Source of the DNA: Verrucomicrobiota bacterium
Lineage (GTDB): Bacteria > Verrucomicrobiota > Verrucomicrobiia > Opitutales > Opitutaceae
Direction: 5' to 3'
NCBI GenBank assembly: GCA_023386835.1
Contig: JAEWIY010000067.1
Coordinates: 1-39,345 of the forward strand
Length of the DNA stretch: 39,345 nucleotides
The notes under the pieces were generated by a model that saw only the letters and a list, made by a program, of their open reading frames with translations, had not been told where the DNA came from and searched no databases. Position 1 is the stretch's first letter. Each line of letters opens with the position of its first letter. Shown here in pieces: positions 23,716 through 32,043 of this stretch. The position numbers were made by a program, and so were the translations under genes.

Positions 23716-25257
23716 ATGCACACCCCTGCCCTGCCCCAAACCCGTCGGTCGTTCATGAATCAACTCGCCCTCGGCTCCGCCATGGCGCTGCACTCGCGCG
23801 CCGTTCTCGGCACGGCGGTCGCGGCTCCGGAGACACGACCGCCCGCTCCCCCAGCGTCCTCGAATGTGATCCATCGGGAGAATACGCAGCCCGGCACCAC
23901 CGACTGGCTGCTGCGGCGCACCGACATCACGCCGCCCCATCCGTTGTGGCACATGTTCGGTCTGCGCAGCCCGAAGATCGAGGGCTACTGCTCGCACCCC
24001 AGCATCCGCAGCGGCGAAGAACTGACGGTCTACGTGAGCACGGCTCCGTCGGCTGCGTTTACACTGGAGGTGTATCGAATGGGTTACTACGGAGGCACCG
24101 GTGGCCGGTTGATGGCCCGTTTTGGCCCCGAACGCGGACGGACCCAGCCCACGCCCGAAGCAGGACCCAAGCGCGTCATTCACTGCCAGTGGGAGCCGAG
24201 CCTCAAGTTCACCATCCCGTCCGAGTGGGTCAGCGGGGTGTACGTGGGCAAACTGACCGAGCAGAACGAAGGCAACGAAAGTTACCTCATCTTCATCGTG
24301 CGGGATGATCGCCGGGCCGACTTTTTGTTCCAGTGCAGCGACATGACCTGGCAGGCCTACAACCGCTGGCCCTACAATCATTCCCTCTACTGCAACGGGG
24401 AAATTGACCATTTCACCGACCTCGGAGTCGGCGTTGGAATTGACCGCCCCTACGGCAAGTACACCCAGCTCGCCGACCAGACGCTCAGCCTTGGCAGTGG
24501 CGAGTGGTTTCTCACCGAGTTCCCCCTTGCGTTCTGGCTGGAGCAACAAGGGTACGACGTATCGTATATCAGCAATTGGGATACACACGGCGATCCCGCC
24601 GGCCTGCGCCGCGCGGCGGGATGGATGTCAGTCGGCCACGATGAGTACTGGACGGGTGAGATGTTCCGCCATGTCCAGGAGGCGATCCGCGACGGGTTGA
24701 ATGTTGCGTTTCTCAGCGCGAACTCAGTCGCCACGCGGATTGAAGTTACTCCCGGCTCGGACGAGCGCACGGGGCCGGCGTTCGAGCGGGCGGGAGATTT
24801 TGAGCCGCGGGAGAACACTCTGATTGGCGGACAGAGTCCCAACCCGGTGGTGGGCGGCGGCGACTGGGTTTGCCGCGCTCCTGAACACTGGCTTTTCACC
24901 GGCACAGGCATGAAGCACGCCGAGGGCATCCCCGGCCTCGTCGGGTGGGAGTTTCATGGCGAACCGGCAGACATCCCGGGCCTTCAGGTGGTGGCTAGCG
25001 ACATCACCGACGGCCGACGGCATCCGCGGGAAGCAAAAGCCGGTGATCCGCTGCACGCCTCGCAGTTTGCGTCCACGATCTACTCCGGACCGAAGGGCAA
25101 CATCGTCTTTAACGCGGGCACCTGCTGGTGGAGTGACGGTTTGTCGGAACCTCCTGGATACCAACGAAGCGACTGGTACACGCCACGATTCGGTCCGGAC
25201 GCGCGGGTGCAACGCATCACGGCAAACCTGCTGGACCGGATGCGCCAGCGTTTCTGA
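23716..25257 (+). CDS. Tat-exported N,N-dimethylformamidase large-subunit-like protein
   Basis: A 513-aa protein resembling the large (beta) subunit of N,N-dimethylformamidase. The N-terminus QTRRSFMNQLALGSAMAL is a twin-arginine signal, so the protein is expected to be exported folded, as for a cofactor-containing enzyme. A beta-sandwich-like part (about residues 85-190, with YVSTAPSAAFTLEVYRMGYYGG) is followed by the core with SDMTWQAYNRWPYNHSLYCNGE, WFLTEFPLAFWLEQQGYDVSYI, VGHDEYW and, near the end, FNAGTCWWSDGL. The enzyme core shares a glutamine-amidotransferase-like fold with DMFase. The small subunit is absent. In this locus the substrate is more likely an amide- or N-acyl-containing sugar than dimethylformamide. 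The ATG at 23716 is chosen because it starts the Tat signal. Confidence 0.78.
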   Translation: MHTPALPQTRRSFMNQLALGSAMALHSRAVLGTAVAAPETRPPAPPASSNVIHRENTQPGTTDWLLRRTDITPPHPLWHMFGLRSPKIEGYCSHPSIRSGEELTVYVSTAPSAAFTLEVYRMGYYGGTGGRLMARFGPERGRTQPTPEAGPKRVIHCQWEPSLKFTIPSEWVSGVYVGKLTEQNEGNESYLIFIVRDDRRADFLFQCSDMTWQAYNRWPYNHSLYCNGEIDHFTDLGVGVGIDRPYGKYTQLADQTLSLGSGEWFLTEFPLAFWLEQQGYDVSYISNWDTHGDPAGLRRAAGWMSVGHDEYWTGEMFRHVQEAIRDGLNVAFLSANSVATRIEVTPGSDERTGPAFERAGDFEPRENTLIGGQSPNPVVGGGDWVCRAPEHWLFTGTGMKHAEGIPGLVGWEFHGEPADIPGLQVVASDITDGRRHPREAKAGDPLHASQFASTIYSGPKGNIVFNAGTCWWSDGLSEPPGYQRSDWYTPRFGPDARVQRITANLLDRMRQRF

Positions 25258-25266
25258 GCATGGCTT

Positions 25267-25297
25267 CGCCGGGCTCCGCTTTCGGCGGCTCCCGGCG
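25267..25297. terminator. Strong nested hairpin between convergent genes
   Basis: CGCCGGG (25267-25273) pairs with CCCGGCG (25291-25297), and inside it CCGC pairs with GCGG around a TTTCG loop, separated by CT on both sides. It sits exactly between the stop codons of two converging genes and is the best bidirectional terminator in the window, although no T tract follows. Confidence 0.65.
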
Positions 25298-25302
25298 ATT
25301 GC

Positions 25303-26565
25303 TCAATGCAGCTCGAACGTCAGCCGCTCGCCGCGCGCGAAGCGGCCGGCATCGAGTACGCTGAAGTCGATCGTTTCGGGCTGTTTTGTCAGCCCCGTGA
25401 TTTCGAGGCGGGTCCGGCCTCGCAGCATCAGTTCGGCCACCAGCTGGGCAATACCCGCGTGGCAGGTCATGCCGTGGCCGTTCAGGCCCACCGCGTGATA
25501 GAGGTTCTCGACCTCGGCATCCCGGCTCACAATGGGAAAACCGTCGTCGGTTGTTCCATACACGCAGCACCAGCCGTTCAGGAACACGGTCTTCGGCAGG
25601 TTCCAGTACCGCCGCACGACCTGCTCGACCGCGCCCGGAAACTCCGCGTCGTTCACCCGGTTCACGTAATCCGGATCCACCGTGAAGCCGGCCTTCGTCG
25701 TATGGTGGTGCTGGCCGAACAGCATCGTGTTTCCGATTTCCCCGCGGCACCACACCCCTTCGCCCTTCACCTCCTCGGGAATGGGGGTGAGCGGCGCCTC
25801 CTCCGCGCCATCATCAAAGGCGGAGGCGACGCAGACCTGAATCCGTTGCGGCGTCAACGGCAGCGCGACGCCGGCCAACGCCGCCACCTTCGCGCCCCAC
25901 GGTCCGGCGGCATTCAACACCCGGCCCACCCGCCACGGACCGCGGCGCGTCACCAAAGTCTGAATGCCCGCGCCGCGGCGCCGCATCTGCAGAACCGGTG
26001 TATTCCGCATCACGGTCACCCGACCCGTCGCGACAGCGAGTCGTTCATACAGGAGCGTCAACGCGGTGGGATCCAGATAACCTTGGTTTGGATACAGAAC
26101 GCCGCCGCGCAGTCGCGGATCCGGCCGAATCCAGGGATAACGCCGGATCAACTCCGTCGGCGTAAGCGCCACCTGTTCGTAAATGCTGTCCGGTTGCCCG
26201 CCAAAACGCGCCGTATACGGGTCGGGCGGCAACGGGAACGGCCCGTCGCCATACAGGGCGAGCAGCGTGCCCCAGGGACGGAACCCAAAATCGTGCTCGC
26301 CCCGGAGTTCCTGGATCCGGGCGTAACCGAGCAGCGTCAGCAGCGCGTACAGCGCACCCATGTCGTGCAGGCAGATCACCCCGGCTGATCCGCCCGTCGT
26401 CCCCGTCGCCGGCTGCTGTTTGTCAAAGACCACGATCCGGAGGTCGGACTCTCGCGCCAGTTCGTACGCACAGCTCAGGCCGATGATGCCTGCGCCGATA
26501 ATCGCGATGTCGGCCGTCTGACCACCCGCCGTGGGCGACGGTCTTGGTGGTGAAGGTGTCTTCAT
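25303..26565 (-). CDS. FAD-dependent oxidoreductase (DAO family)
   Basis: A 420-aa flavoprotein of the D-amino-acid-oxidase/glycine-oxidase superfamily, probably cytoplasmic. The N-terminal dinucleotide motif IAIIGAGIIGLSCAYELA (about 20-37) is followed by a Glu/Asp-containing strand (VVFDKQ) and GGSAGVI. The C-terminal signature YGTTDDGFPIVSRDAEVENLYHAVGLNGHGMTCHAGIAQLVAELML is the second FAD contact. Such enzymes oxidise amines, amino acids or hydroxy acids with oxygen or an electron carrier. It is the third gene of a minus-strand operon, 27 bp after the Gfo/Idh gene. With the nearby aminotransferase and formamidase-like gene it suggests handling of an amino-substituted sugar. Confidence 0.87.
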   Translation of the reverse strand: MKTPSPPRPSPTAGGQTADIAIIGAGIIGLSCAYELARESDLRIVVFDKQQPATGTTGGSAGVICLHDMGALYALLTLLGYARIQELRGEHDFGFRPWGTLLALYGDGPFPLPPDPYTARFGGQPDSIYEQVALTPTELIRRYPWIRPDPRLRGGVLYPNQGYLDPTALTLLYERLAVATGRVTVMRNTPVLQMRRRGAGIQTLVTRRGPWRVGRVLNAAGPWGAKVAALAGVALPLTPQRIQVCVASAFDDGAEEAPLTPIPEEVKGEGVWCRGEIGNTMLFGQHHHTTKAGFTVDPDYVNRVNDAEFPGAVEQVVRRYWNLPKTVFLNGWCCVYGTTDDGFPIVSRDAEVENLYHAVGLNGHGMTCHAGIAQLVAELMLRGRTRLEITGLTKQPETIDFSVLDAGRFARGERLTFELH

Positions 26566-26592
26566 GCTTTCGATACGCCGGGATTGGGAGCT

Positions 26593-27630
26593 TCAGAAAT
26601 TCGGCGCCGCAGCTATCTTCTCCGCTGAGGCAAGGTCGAGCACCTGCAGACAGTCGCAGACCATGGCGAGACTGCGCAGGTTGTCGGCACCATTGGTCTC
26701 GGGAACGCCGCCGTGGCGAACGCAATCCACAAACTCAGTGATCACACTCGCGTGCGAAGCTTCGCGTCCTGGCGCCGGCTGCACGGGCCAGCGGTGATCC
26801 TCCAGCTCGCTCTTGAACCCACCCGTGCGACGCACGGTTTGCGCAACGATCCGATCAGCGCCGTCCCACTCGAGCGAGCCGCGTGAACCGACGAAACGCC
26901 ACGAGCCGTTGCCTGACGTTGCCTGCCCTTCCGCGCACCAGCTGGCCCGGTAGAGAAAGACACAGCCGGGGGGCGTGCCGAAGCTCGCGCAGAGGCTCCC
27001 GCCTCCCGTGAACCACGAACCCGGCGGATTCCACTCCTGCACGCTGGTGAGGCCCCTAAACTCATAACCGAAGAACCGCGCCAGGTCGAAATGGTGAATC
27101 GACATCTCCACCAGCAGGGGATGGCGCATGGTCGTGCGGAAGCCTTCGAAATGGAGCGCGTCCCAATAGTCGCACGTCACGGTATGCACCTCTCCCAGCA
27201 GACCCGTTGCGAGCACCTCCCGCACGGTGCGCGGCGCTGCCCGGTAGCGATAATTCTGTGACACCGCGAGGAGCCGGCCCTCCCGCGCTGCGGCCGCCAC
27301 GATGGCGTTGGCTGAATGGAGCGACCAGGCCAATGGCTTTTCGGTCAACACGTGGGCACCGGCTGCTAGCGCGGAGATTGAGACGCTCTCGTGCGCCTCC
27401 GGCACGGTGCAGTTGAAGACCACGTCTGGTTTCACCTCCGCCAGCGCCCGGTTCAGGTCCACAAAACAACCCGCGTCCGGCACGTACTCCGCGCGACGCG
27501 CTTCGGCCGCGGCACCTTGCACGTCCACCAAACCGACGATCCGAATCCGCGGCTCGCGCACCGCCGCCGCCAGCCAAACCGCGGCCATGCTGCCGCAGCC
27601 GACGTGCACGACACGCAGCGGCTCGTTCAT
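26593..27630 (-). CDS. Gfo/Idh/MocA family oxidoreductase
   Basis: A 345-aa NAD(P)-dependent sugar oxidoreductase. The Rossmann motif VVHVGCGSMAAVWLAAAV is at the N-terminus, LTEKPLAW (the EKP motif with the catalytic-site Lys) lies near 95, and the active-site helix EMSIHHFDLARFF has the conserved HxxD. The start MNEPLRV at 27630 is chosen because its ATG overlaps the TGA of the upstream fusion gene (ATGA), indicating coupled translation. The frame upstream of that belongs to the other gene's DNA. Members oxidise or epimerise sugars and inositols, and the substrate cannot be named. Confidence 0.9.
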   Translation of the reverse strand: MNEPLRVVHVGCGSMAAVWLAAAVREPRIRIVGLVDVQGAAAEARRAEYVPDAGCFVDLNRALAEVKPDVVFNCTVPEAHESVSISALAAGAHVLTEKPLAWSLHSANAIVAAAAREGRLLAVSQNYRYRAAPRTVREVLATGLLGEVHTVTCDYWDALHFEGFRTTMRHPLLVEMSIHHFDLARFFGYEFRGLTSVQEWNPPGSWFTGGGSLCASFGTPPGCVFLYRASWCAEGQATSGNGSWRFVGSRGSLEWDGADRIVAQTVRRTGGFKSELEDHRWPVQPAPGREASHASVITEFVDCVRHGGVPETNGADNLRSLAMVCDCLQVLDLASAEKIAAAPNF

Positions 27631-29282
27631 GCGGCCCAGCCGAGTTGCTGCTTCACGCTGGCCCAGCGAGACGCCATCGTCTCGTCGAACGGGAACGGGA
27701 CAAACCCAAGCTGCAGGTACACCTTGATCGCCGGCAGCCGATGGTCGTCGGTTTTCAGATAGATCCGGGAGTAGCCCGCCTCGAGGAAGCGACGGACGAC
27801 CGCCGCACAAACGGCGCGGCCCAGCCCGCGACCGCCGTGGGCGGGGTCAGCCGCCACAAACGAAAGCTCGCCTCCCTCCGGGTGCCGCTCGGACGGCGCA
27901 TGGTTCGCGTTGGCCGTGGCCACAATGCGGCCGCTGGGCCGATGCTCGATGACAAAGAATCCACCCGGCAGCACGCCCCGCGCATGCGCCTGGATGCGCT
28001 CCGCCGGCCACTCACCGAAACCCACGAGCCGCATCAACGCGTCGAAATCCTCATAGTCGCGGGGTTCCAAACGACGAAGCGTGTATTCAGCCGTCAACGT
28101 CACCTCGGGTCCCGGGCGCCTCTCCTCCGGCCAAAGCATCTCCAGCTGAGCGCGTGACGGCTGCAGCCACGCGCGCGAGTCCGGCACGTCCGTCCACGCT
28201 CCCCCCCGCAGGATCGACTGCTGCGAAACGAGGCCGGGCAATGTCATGTCCATCGCGGCGTGAATATCGATCGGTGACGCGATCTCGCCCCGCACCGCTC
28301 GAATGAAATCCTGCACCTCAAAAAAGTCGCCGCCGCCATGGCCTGCACGCAGCGCCTCGTCCGAGGGGTTTCGCCACTCTGCGGGCAGGTAGCGTTCGGC
28401 GAACGTGGGCTGTTGCAGCAGTTCATCCACGGCGAACCACTTGGGCTCGGGGCTCAACTCCGGCAGCCACAACTTGCCGTCGTGATACGCCCCCTCCGTT
28501 CCCTGCAGTTCATAATGCGTCTCGTACGGGCGCGGCGAAACGAGCGCGAGACGGAGATCAATGAGCGCGTCACGATCCGTTTTGCACAGCGTGACGGTGG
28601 TGTCCTCGTGAAAGAACTTTCCCTCACTGTCCCGATGGTGCTTGCCGCTGCCCGCACACGCGACGCGGACGATGCGCTGGCCGGTCAGGCACTTCAGCAC
28701 CGGTCCGAGGCTGTGCGTGGGATACGTGTTCCCGTCGATGCCCATCTGCCAATGGCGCCGCCACGGCGTTTGCGGGATCAGGTGCCGGACGTCGTGCAGG
28801 TACGAACAATACGCGTAGTAGAGCTCGCCGAACTTCCCCTGCCGCGCCAATTCCCCGATGAGACGGTTTTCACGCCAGTAACAGTAGTTCTCAGCCAGCA
28901 TGTACACGGAGCGGCTTGCCGCAGCCGCTCGCACGAGTTCCCGCGCCTCGTCCAAGCCCACCGCGGCAGGCACTTCGCTCAGCACGTGAAGGCCCCGTTG
29001 CAGCGCCTGAATCGCTTGCCGCGCGTGCAAATGTTGCGGAGTGCCAATCACCACCGCGTCGAGCTTCGCGCGATCAAGCATCGCCTCATAATCGCTGTAA
29101 CGCTCAACGTCGCGATCCGGCCAGGCCTCGAGCGCTTCCTTCCGCAGGTCACAGATGGCGGTGATCCTGGCGCCGCTCGCCGCCAGCGCTGCGGTAAAGT
29201 GGCCGCCGCGGCCGGCAGCGCCCACCAGTCCGATCCGCAAGGTGCGGCTGTTATCCGTATTCGCGGAAGCGGAAAAACTCAT
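27627..29282 (-). CDS. Gfo/Idh/MocA oxidoreductase fused to a GNAT acetyltransferase
   Basis: A 551-aa two-domain protein. Residues about 14-385 form a complete Gfo/Idh/MocA oxidoreductase: LRIGLVGAAGRGGHF Rossmann motif, LSEVPAAVGLDEA at the place of the usual EKP motif (here EVP, so the Lys is missing), and the active-site YPTHSLGPVLKCL. Residues about 400-545 form a GNAT domain with the acetyl-CoA loop HGGRGLGRAVCAAVVRRFLEAG and the C-terminal AIKVYLQLGFVP. The ATG at 29282 is preceded by GAGGA and fits the family start; a longer frame to 29396 adds an unrelated leader. The fusion suggests acetylation of the oxidised sugar product, perhaps an amino sugar. The EVP variant is common in glycosidase-like Gfo proteins that use NAD catalytically (GH109-type), an alternative reading. 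Confidence 0.85.
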   Translation of the reverse strand: MSFSASANTDNSRTLRIGLVGAAGRGGHFTAALAASGARITAICDLRKEALEAWPDRDVERYSDYEAMLDRAKLDAVVIGTPQHLHARQAIQALQRGLHVLSEVPAAVGLDEARELVRAAAASRSVYMLAENYCYWRENRLIGELARQGKFGELYYAYCSYLHDVRHLIPQTPWRRHWQMGIDGNTYPTHSLGPVLKCLTGQRIVRVACAGSGKHHRDSEGKFFHEDTTVTLCKTDRDALIDLRLALVSPRPYETHYELQGTEGAYHDGKLWLPELSPEPKWFAVDELLQQPTFAERYLPAEWRNPSDEALRAGHGGGDFFEVQDFIRAVRGEIASPIDIHAAMDMTLPGLVSQQSILRGGAWTDVPDSRAWLQPSRAQLEMLWPEERRPGPEVTLTAEYTLRRLEPRDYEDFDALMRLVGFGEWPAERIQAHARGVLPGGFFVIEHRPSGRIVATANANHAPSERHPEGGELSFVAADPAHGGRGLGRAVCAAVVRRFLEAGYSRIYLKTDDHRLPAIKVYLQLGFVPFPFDETMASRWASVKQQLGWAA

Positions 29283-29394
29283 GGGCAAATCCTCGGGGCA
29301 GTTCGACGGGGCGATGAAACGGTGCGGCAGCGTACTCGCCGCGCCAACCGTCGCCAGCAACACGACTCCGCCAAGTGCGCGCAAGCATCCGTCC

Positions 29395-29410
29395 AATCAT
29401 CCCGGTGATT
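29395..29410. promoter_or_regulatory. Candidate LacI operator AATCATCCCGGTGATT
   Basis: Arms extend to CAATCA/TGATTG, a perfect 6-bp inverted repeat around TCCCGG. Located 113 bp upstream of the fusion gene and 111 bp upstream of the dehydratase, so it could serve both. Confidence 0.62.
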
Positions 29411-29432
29411 GCTGTCGTGCGGTGCGGGAGCC

Positions 29433-29448
29433 GGTCACCGGGATGAGT
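29433..29448. promoter_or_regulatory. Candidate LacI operator GGTCACCGGGATGAGT
   Basis: Same pattern, with spacer CCGGGA, 38 bp from the preceding site and 73 bp upstream of the dehydratase start. Two close sites in one divergent region resemble the pair upstream of the second TonB receptor. Confidence 0.62.
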
Positions 29449-29520
29449 CCCACCGGAATTGAGGGCGAGCACCGGAACGCGTTCGTTGCGCTTGATCTGC
29501 CGCCCTGCCCCCACGCGTCC

Positions 29521-30699
29521 ATGAGGATCACCGCCATCGAGTCGCACGTCTGCCATGCCCGCATGCGCAACTGGATCTTCGTCAAAGTCCTGACGGATCA
29601 GCCGGGGCTCTGGGGCTGGGGCGAGGCTACACTGGAGTGGCACACGCGCGCCGTCGTCGGCGCGATCGAGGACATCTCCACGCTGTTGATCGGCGAAGAC
29701 CCCACGCGAATCGAGCACCTTTGGCAGATGATGTACCGCCAGCACTTCTGGCACGGCAACGGCATCGTCCGCGGCACCGCGATCAGCGGGATCGACATCG
29801 CGCTGTGGGATATCCTCGGCAAGGTGCACGGCGTCCCCTGTCACCGGCTGTGGGGAGGACCCGTGCGTGACTATGTCCGCACCTATTGCCACCTCGGCGG
29901 CGGACGCATGGAGGCCTTTTATGAAACGTCGCCGGCCGACGCCGGTCGTTTCGCCGAGCTTGCCTCCGAGGCCGTGGCGGAGGGTTTCACCGCCTTCAAG
30001 TGTATGGCTGTTCCGGAGACGATGCCGATCGAGGGTAACCGGGCGGTTCACTACGCCGAACGTTGTGTCGCCGCAATGCGCGAGGCCGTCGGACCGGATA
30101 TAGACATCATGGTCGATTGCCACGCCCGCCCCTCTCCCGCGATGGGCTTGCGATTCGCCCGCGCGCTCGAGCCATATGGACTCTATTTCTTCGAAGAGCC
30201 CTGCTGGCCCGAAACGCTCGAAGACATCGCGCTGATTCAACGCGCCGTCAGCACGCCGATCGCGACGGGTGAGCGGCTGGTGTCGCAGCACGCATTCCGG
30301 GAGCTCTTTGAACGTCGTGCCGCGCGCGTGATCCAGCCGGACCTGACGCACTGCGGCGGCCTGAGCGAAGCGCGCCGCATCTGCGCGATGGCCGAGGCCT
30401 ATCGCGTAGCCGTGGCGCCGCACAATCCACAAGGCCCCGTCAGCACGGCGGCCTCCCTCGAACTGGGCTTTGCCACGCCGTCCTACGTCATTTGTGAAGC
30501 CGTGCACCTCGATGTGCCGTGGCGGGACGAGGTGGTGCAGGAGGGTTTCACCGTCGAGCGGTCTGGGCGTCATGTGCGACCGAATACGCGCCCCGGGCTT
30601 GGGCTTGAGATCAACGAAGCGGCGGTCCGTCGCCACCCGTTCCAGCAGGAAGTGCTGCAGCGGTCCTTCCATCCGGACGGCGCCGTGGCCGACTGGTAA
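29521..30699 (+). CDS. Enolase-superfamily acid-sugar dehydratase (galactonate dehydratase-like)
   Basis: A 392-aa member of the mandelate racemase/muconate lactonising group, which dehydrates aldonic acids to 2-keto-3-deoxy acids using Mg2+. Metal ligands are Asp199 (VDCHARP, giving the D-x-H-x-R form seen in galactonate/mannonate dehydratases, with His201 as base), Glu225/226 (FFEEPCW) and Glu251 (GERL). The QPDLTHCGG motif and catalytic His301 in APHNPQGP complete the site. A second strand carries FKCMA with its Lys. The ATG at 29521 gives family-typical length. First gene of a tightly packed operon. The substrate could be galactonate, rhamnonate or another aldonate, and the GH78 neighbour makes a deoxysugar acid plausible. 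Confidence 0.9.
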   Translation: MRITAIESHVCHARMRNWIFVKVLTDQPGLWGWGEATLEWHTRAVVGAIEDISTLLIGEDPTRIEHLWQMMYRQHFWHGNGIVRGTAISGIDIALWDILGKVHGVPCHRLWGGPVRDYVRTYCHLGGGRMEAFYETSPADAGRFAELASEAVAEGFTAFKCMAVPETMPIEGNRAVHYAERCVAAMREAVGPDIDIMVDCHARPSPAMGLRFARALEPYGLYFFEEPCWPETLEDIALIQRAVSTPIATGERLVSQHAFRELFERRAARVIQPDLTHCGGLSEARRICAMAEAYRVAVAPHNPQGPVSTAASLELGFATPSYVICEAVHLDVPWRDEVVQEGFTVERSGRHVRPNTRPGLGLEINEAAVRRHPFQQEVLQRSFHPDGAVADW

Positions 30700-30705
30700 T
30701 CCTTC

Positions 30706-32043
30706 ATGAACCTGCATCGCACGACTGAACTTCTCCGTCGCAACGAACAATGGATCCCCGGCGGCCTCGCCTCGCTGAACCGTCGCGCGGACCCGTGCCT
30801 GTCGTTCGCGCGCGGCCAGGGAGCCTACATCTGGGATTACGACGACAATCGGTACATCGATTACCACTTTGGCTTCGCGCCGTACCTGCTCGGCCACAAC
30901 GACCCGGACGTCAACGAGGCGGTCATCACCGCCCTGCAACAGGGGCGCTCAAACTTCGGCTCCGGCACCACCGAGGAGGAGGGCGAGCTGGCGCAGCTCT
31001 TTCTGCGCTGTGTTCCCTCGGCCGATCGCGTCCAGTTTCTGAATACCGGCAGCGAAGCCACCGCGCAGGCGCTGCGGGTGGCCCGCGCCTGGACTGGCCG
31101 CAGCCACGTGATCAAAACCCAGGGCGGCTACAACGGGCACCACAACATGGTGGCGGCGAACCTGATGACGTCCGCGAAAGACCTCGGCGGACACGCGGTG
31201 AGCGGCGACGAGTACCCGGTCGTGCCCATCACCGCGGGGACGCCGAAGGAGGAACTCGCGCTGCTCCATCCCGTCGAGTTCAACGATCTTGCCGCCGTTG
31301 AAACCGTGGTCCGCCGCCATTCCATCGCGGCCATGATCACCGAGCCGGCGCTGCAGAACATCGGGGTCGTGCCTCCACAGCCGGGCTATCTGGAAGGGCT
31401 GCGTGAACTGGCCGATCGTTACGGCTTCGTCCTGATCTTCGACGAGGTGAAGACCGGCTTTCGGGCGCACGTAGGCGGCTATCAGGCGCTGAGCGGCGTC
31501 ACGCCGGACCTCTCGACTTTCGGCAAGGCGATCGCCAACGGCTTCCCGCTCTCTGCGCTCGCCGGCAAGCGCGACCTGATGGAACTCGCCATCAGCGACG
31601 ATCCGCGTCGCCGGGTCCTGCTCGCCGGCACGTACAACTCCCACCCGGTGCCGGTGGCCGCAGCCATCGCGACGCTGCGCAAGCTGCTCGATCCGAGCCG
31701 GGACGTTTACGGACATCTCGAGCGGTTGGGCGCCCAGCTTCAAGCCGGCCAGGAGGAGATTTTTGAACGCTGCGGCGTACCCGCGGTCGTCTCGCGAATC
31801 GGCAGCGCAAGCTGCGTGTACTTCATGGACAAGGCGCCAACCCATTGGTGGCAGCTCCTGACCAGTCACGATTTTGTCCGCGACCAAGCTTACCGGCGCG
31901 GGCTGATCGAGCGCGGCATCTATCACTTCCCGGTGCCGGCAAAACAAGGAAGTATTTCCTTCGCGCATACCGCCGAGGACATCGAACGAACCTTGGACGT
32001 GACGGAGGCCGTCGCGTCCAACCTCCCTCAACGTCGTTCATGA
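30706..32043 (+). CDS. Class III aminotransferase (glutamate-1-semialdehyde aminomutase-like)
   Basis: A 445-aa PLP enzyme of aminotransferase class III. It shows the N-terminal strand region (GAYIWDYDDNRYIDYHFGFAPYLLGH), the phosphate-binding loop NTGSEATAQALRVARAW, GGYNGHHN, the Asp of FDEVKTGFR that contacts the pyridine nitrogen, and Lys274 in FGKAIANGFP that forms the Schiff base. It begins 7 nt after the dehydratase stop and its own stop overlaps the lactonase start (ATGA). It is likely to transaminate a keto-sugar acid or a semialdehyde. GSAM itself is usually a stand-alone haem gene, so a sugar-catabolic role is preferred here. Confidence 0.9.
   Translation: MNLHRTTELLRRNEQWIPGGLASLNRRADPCLSFARGQGAYIWDYDDNRYIDYHFGFAPYLLGHNDPDVNEAVITALQQGRSNFGSGTTEEEGELAQLFLRCVPSADRVQFLNTGSEATAQALRVARAWTGRSHVIKTQGGYNGHHNMVAANLMTSAKDLGGHAVSGDEYPVVPITAGTPKEELALLHPVEFNDLAAVETVVRRHSIAAMITEPALQNIGVVPPQPGYLEGLRELADRYGFVLIFDEVKTGFRAHVGGYQALSGVTPDLSTFGKAIANGFPLSALAGKRDLMELAISDDPRRRVLLAGTYNSHPVPVAAAIATLRKLLDPSRDVYGHLERLGAQLQAGQEEIFERCGVPAVVSRIGSASCVYFMDKAPTHWWQLLTSHDFVRDQAYRRGLIERGIYHFPVPAKQGSISFAHTAEDIERTLDVTEAVASNLPQRRS

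Larger units (their letters stand above)
29283..29520. other. Divergent promoter region with two operator candidates
   Basis: A 238-bp intergenic region between the minus-strand Gfo operon and the plus-strand dehydratase operon. It contains palindromes at 29395-29410 and 29433-29448, and no ORF that looks real. Confidence 0.6.

Noticed and set aside
29251..30939. Minus-strand frame of 562 codons across the divergent promoter and dehydratase
   Set aside because: It would overlap two real genes and the operator region, and its translation has no domain features.
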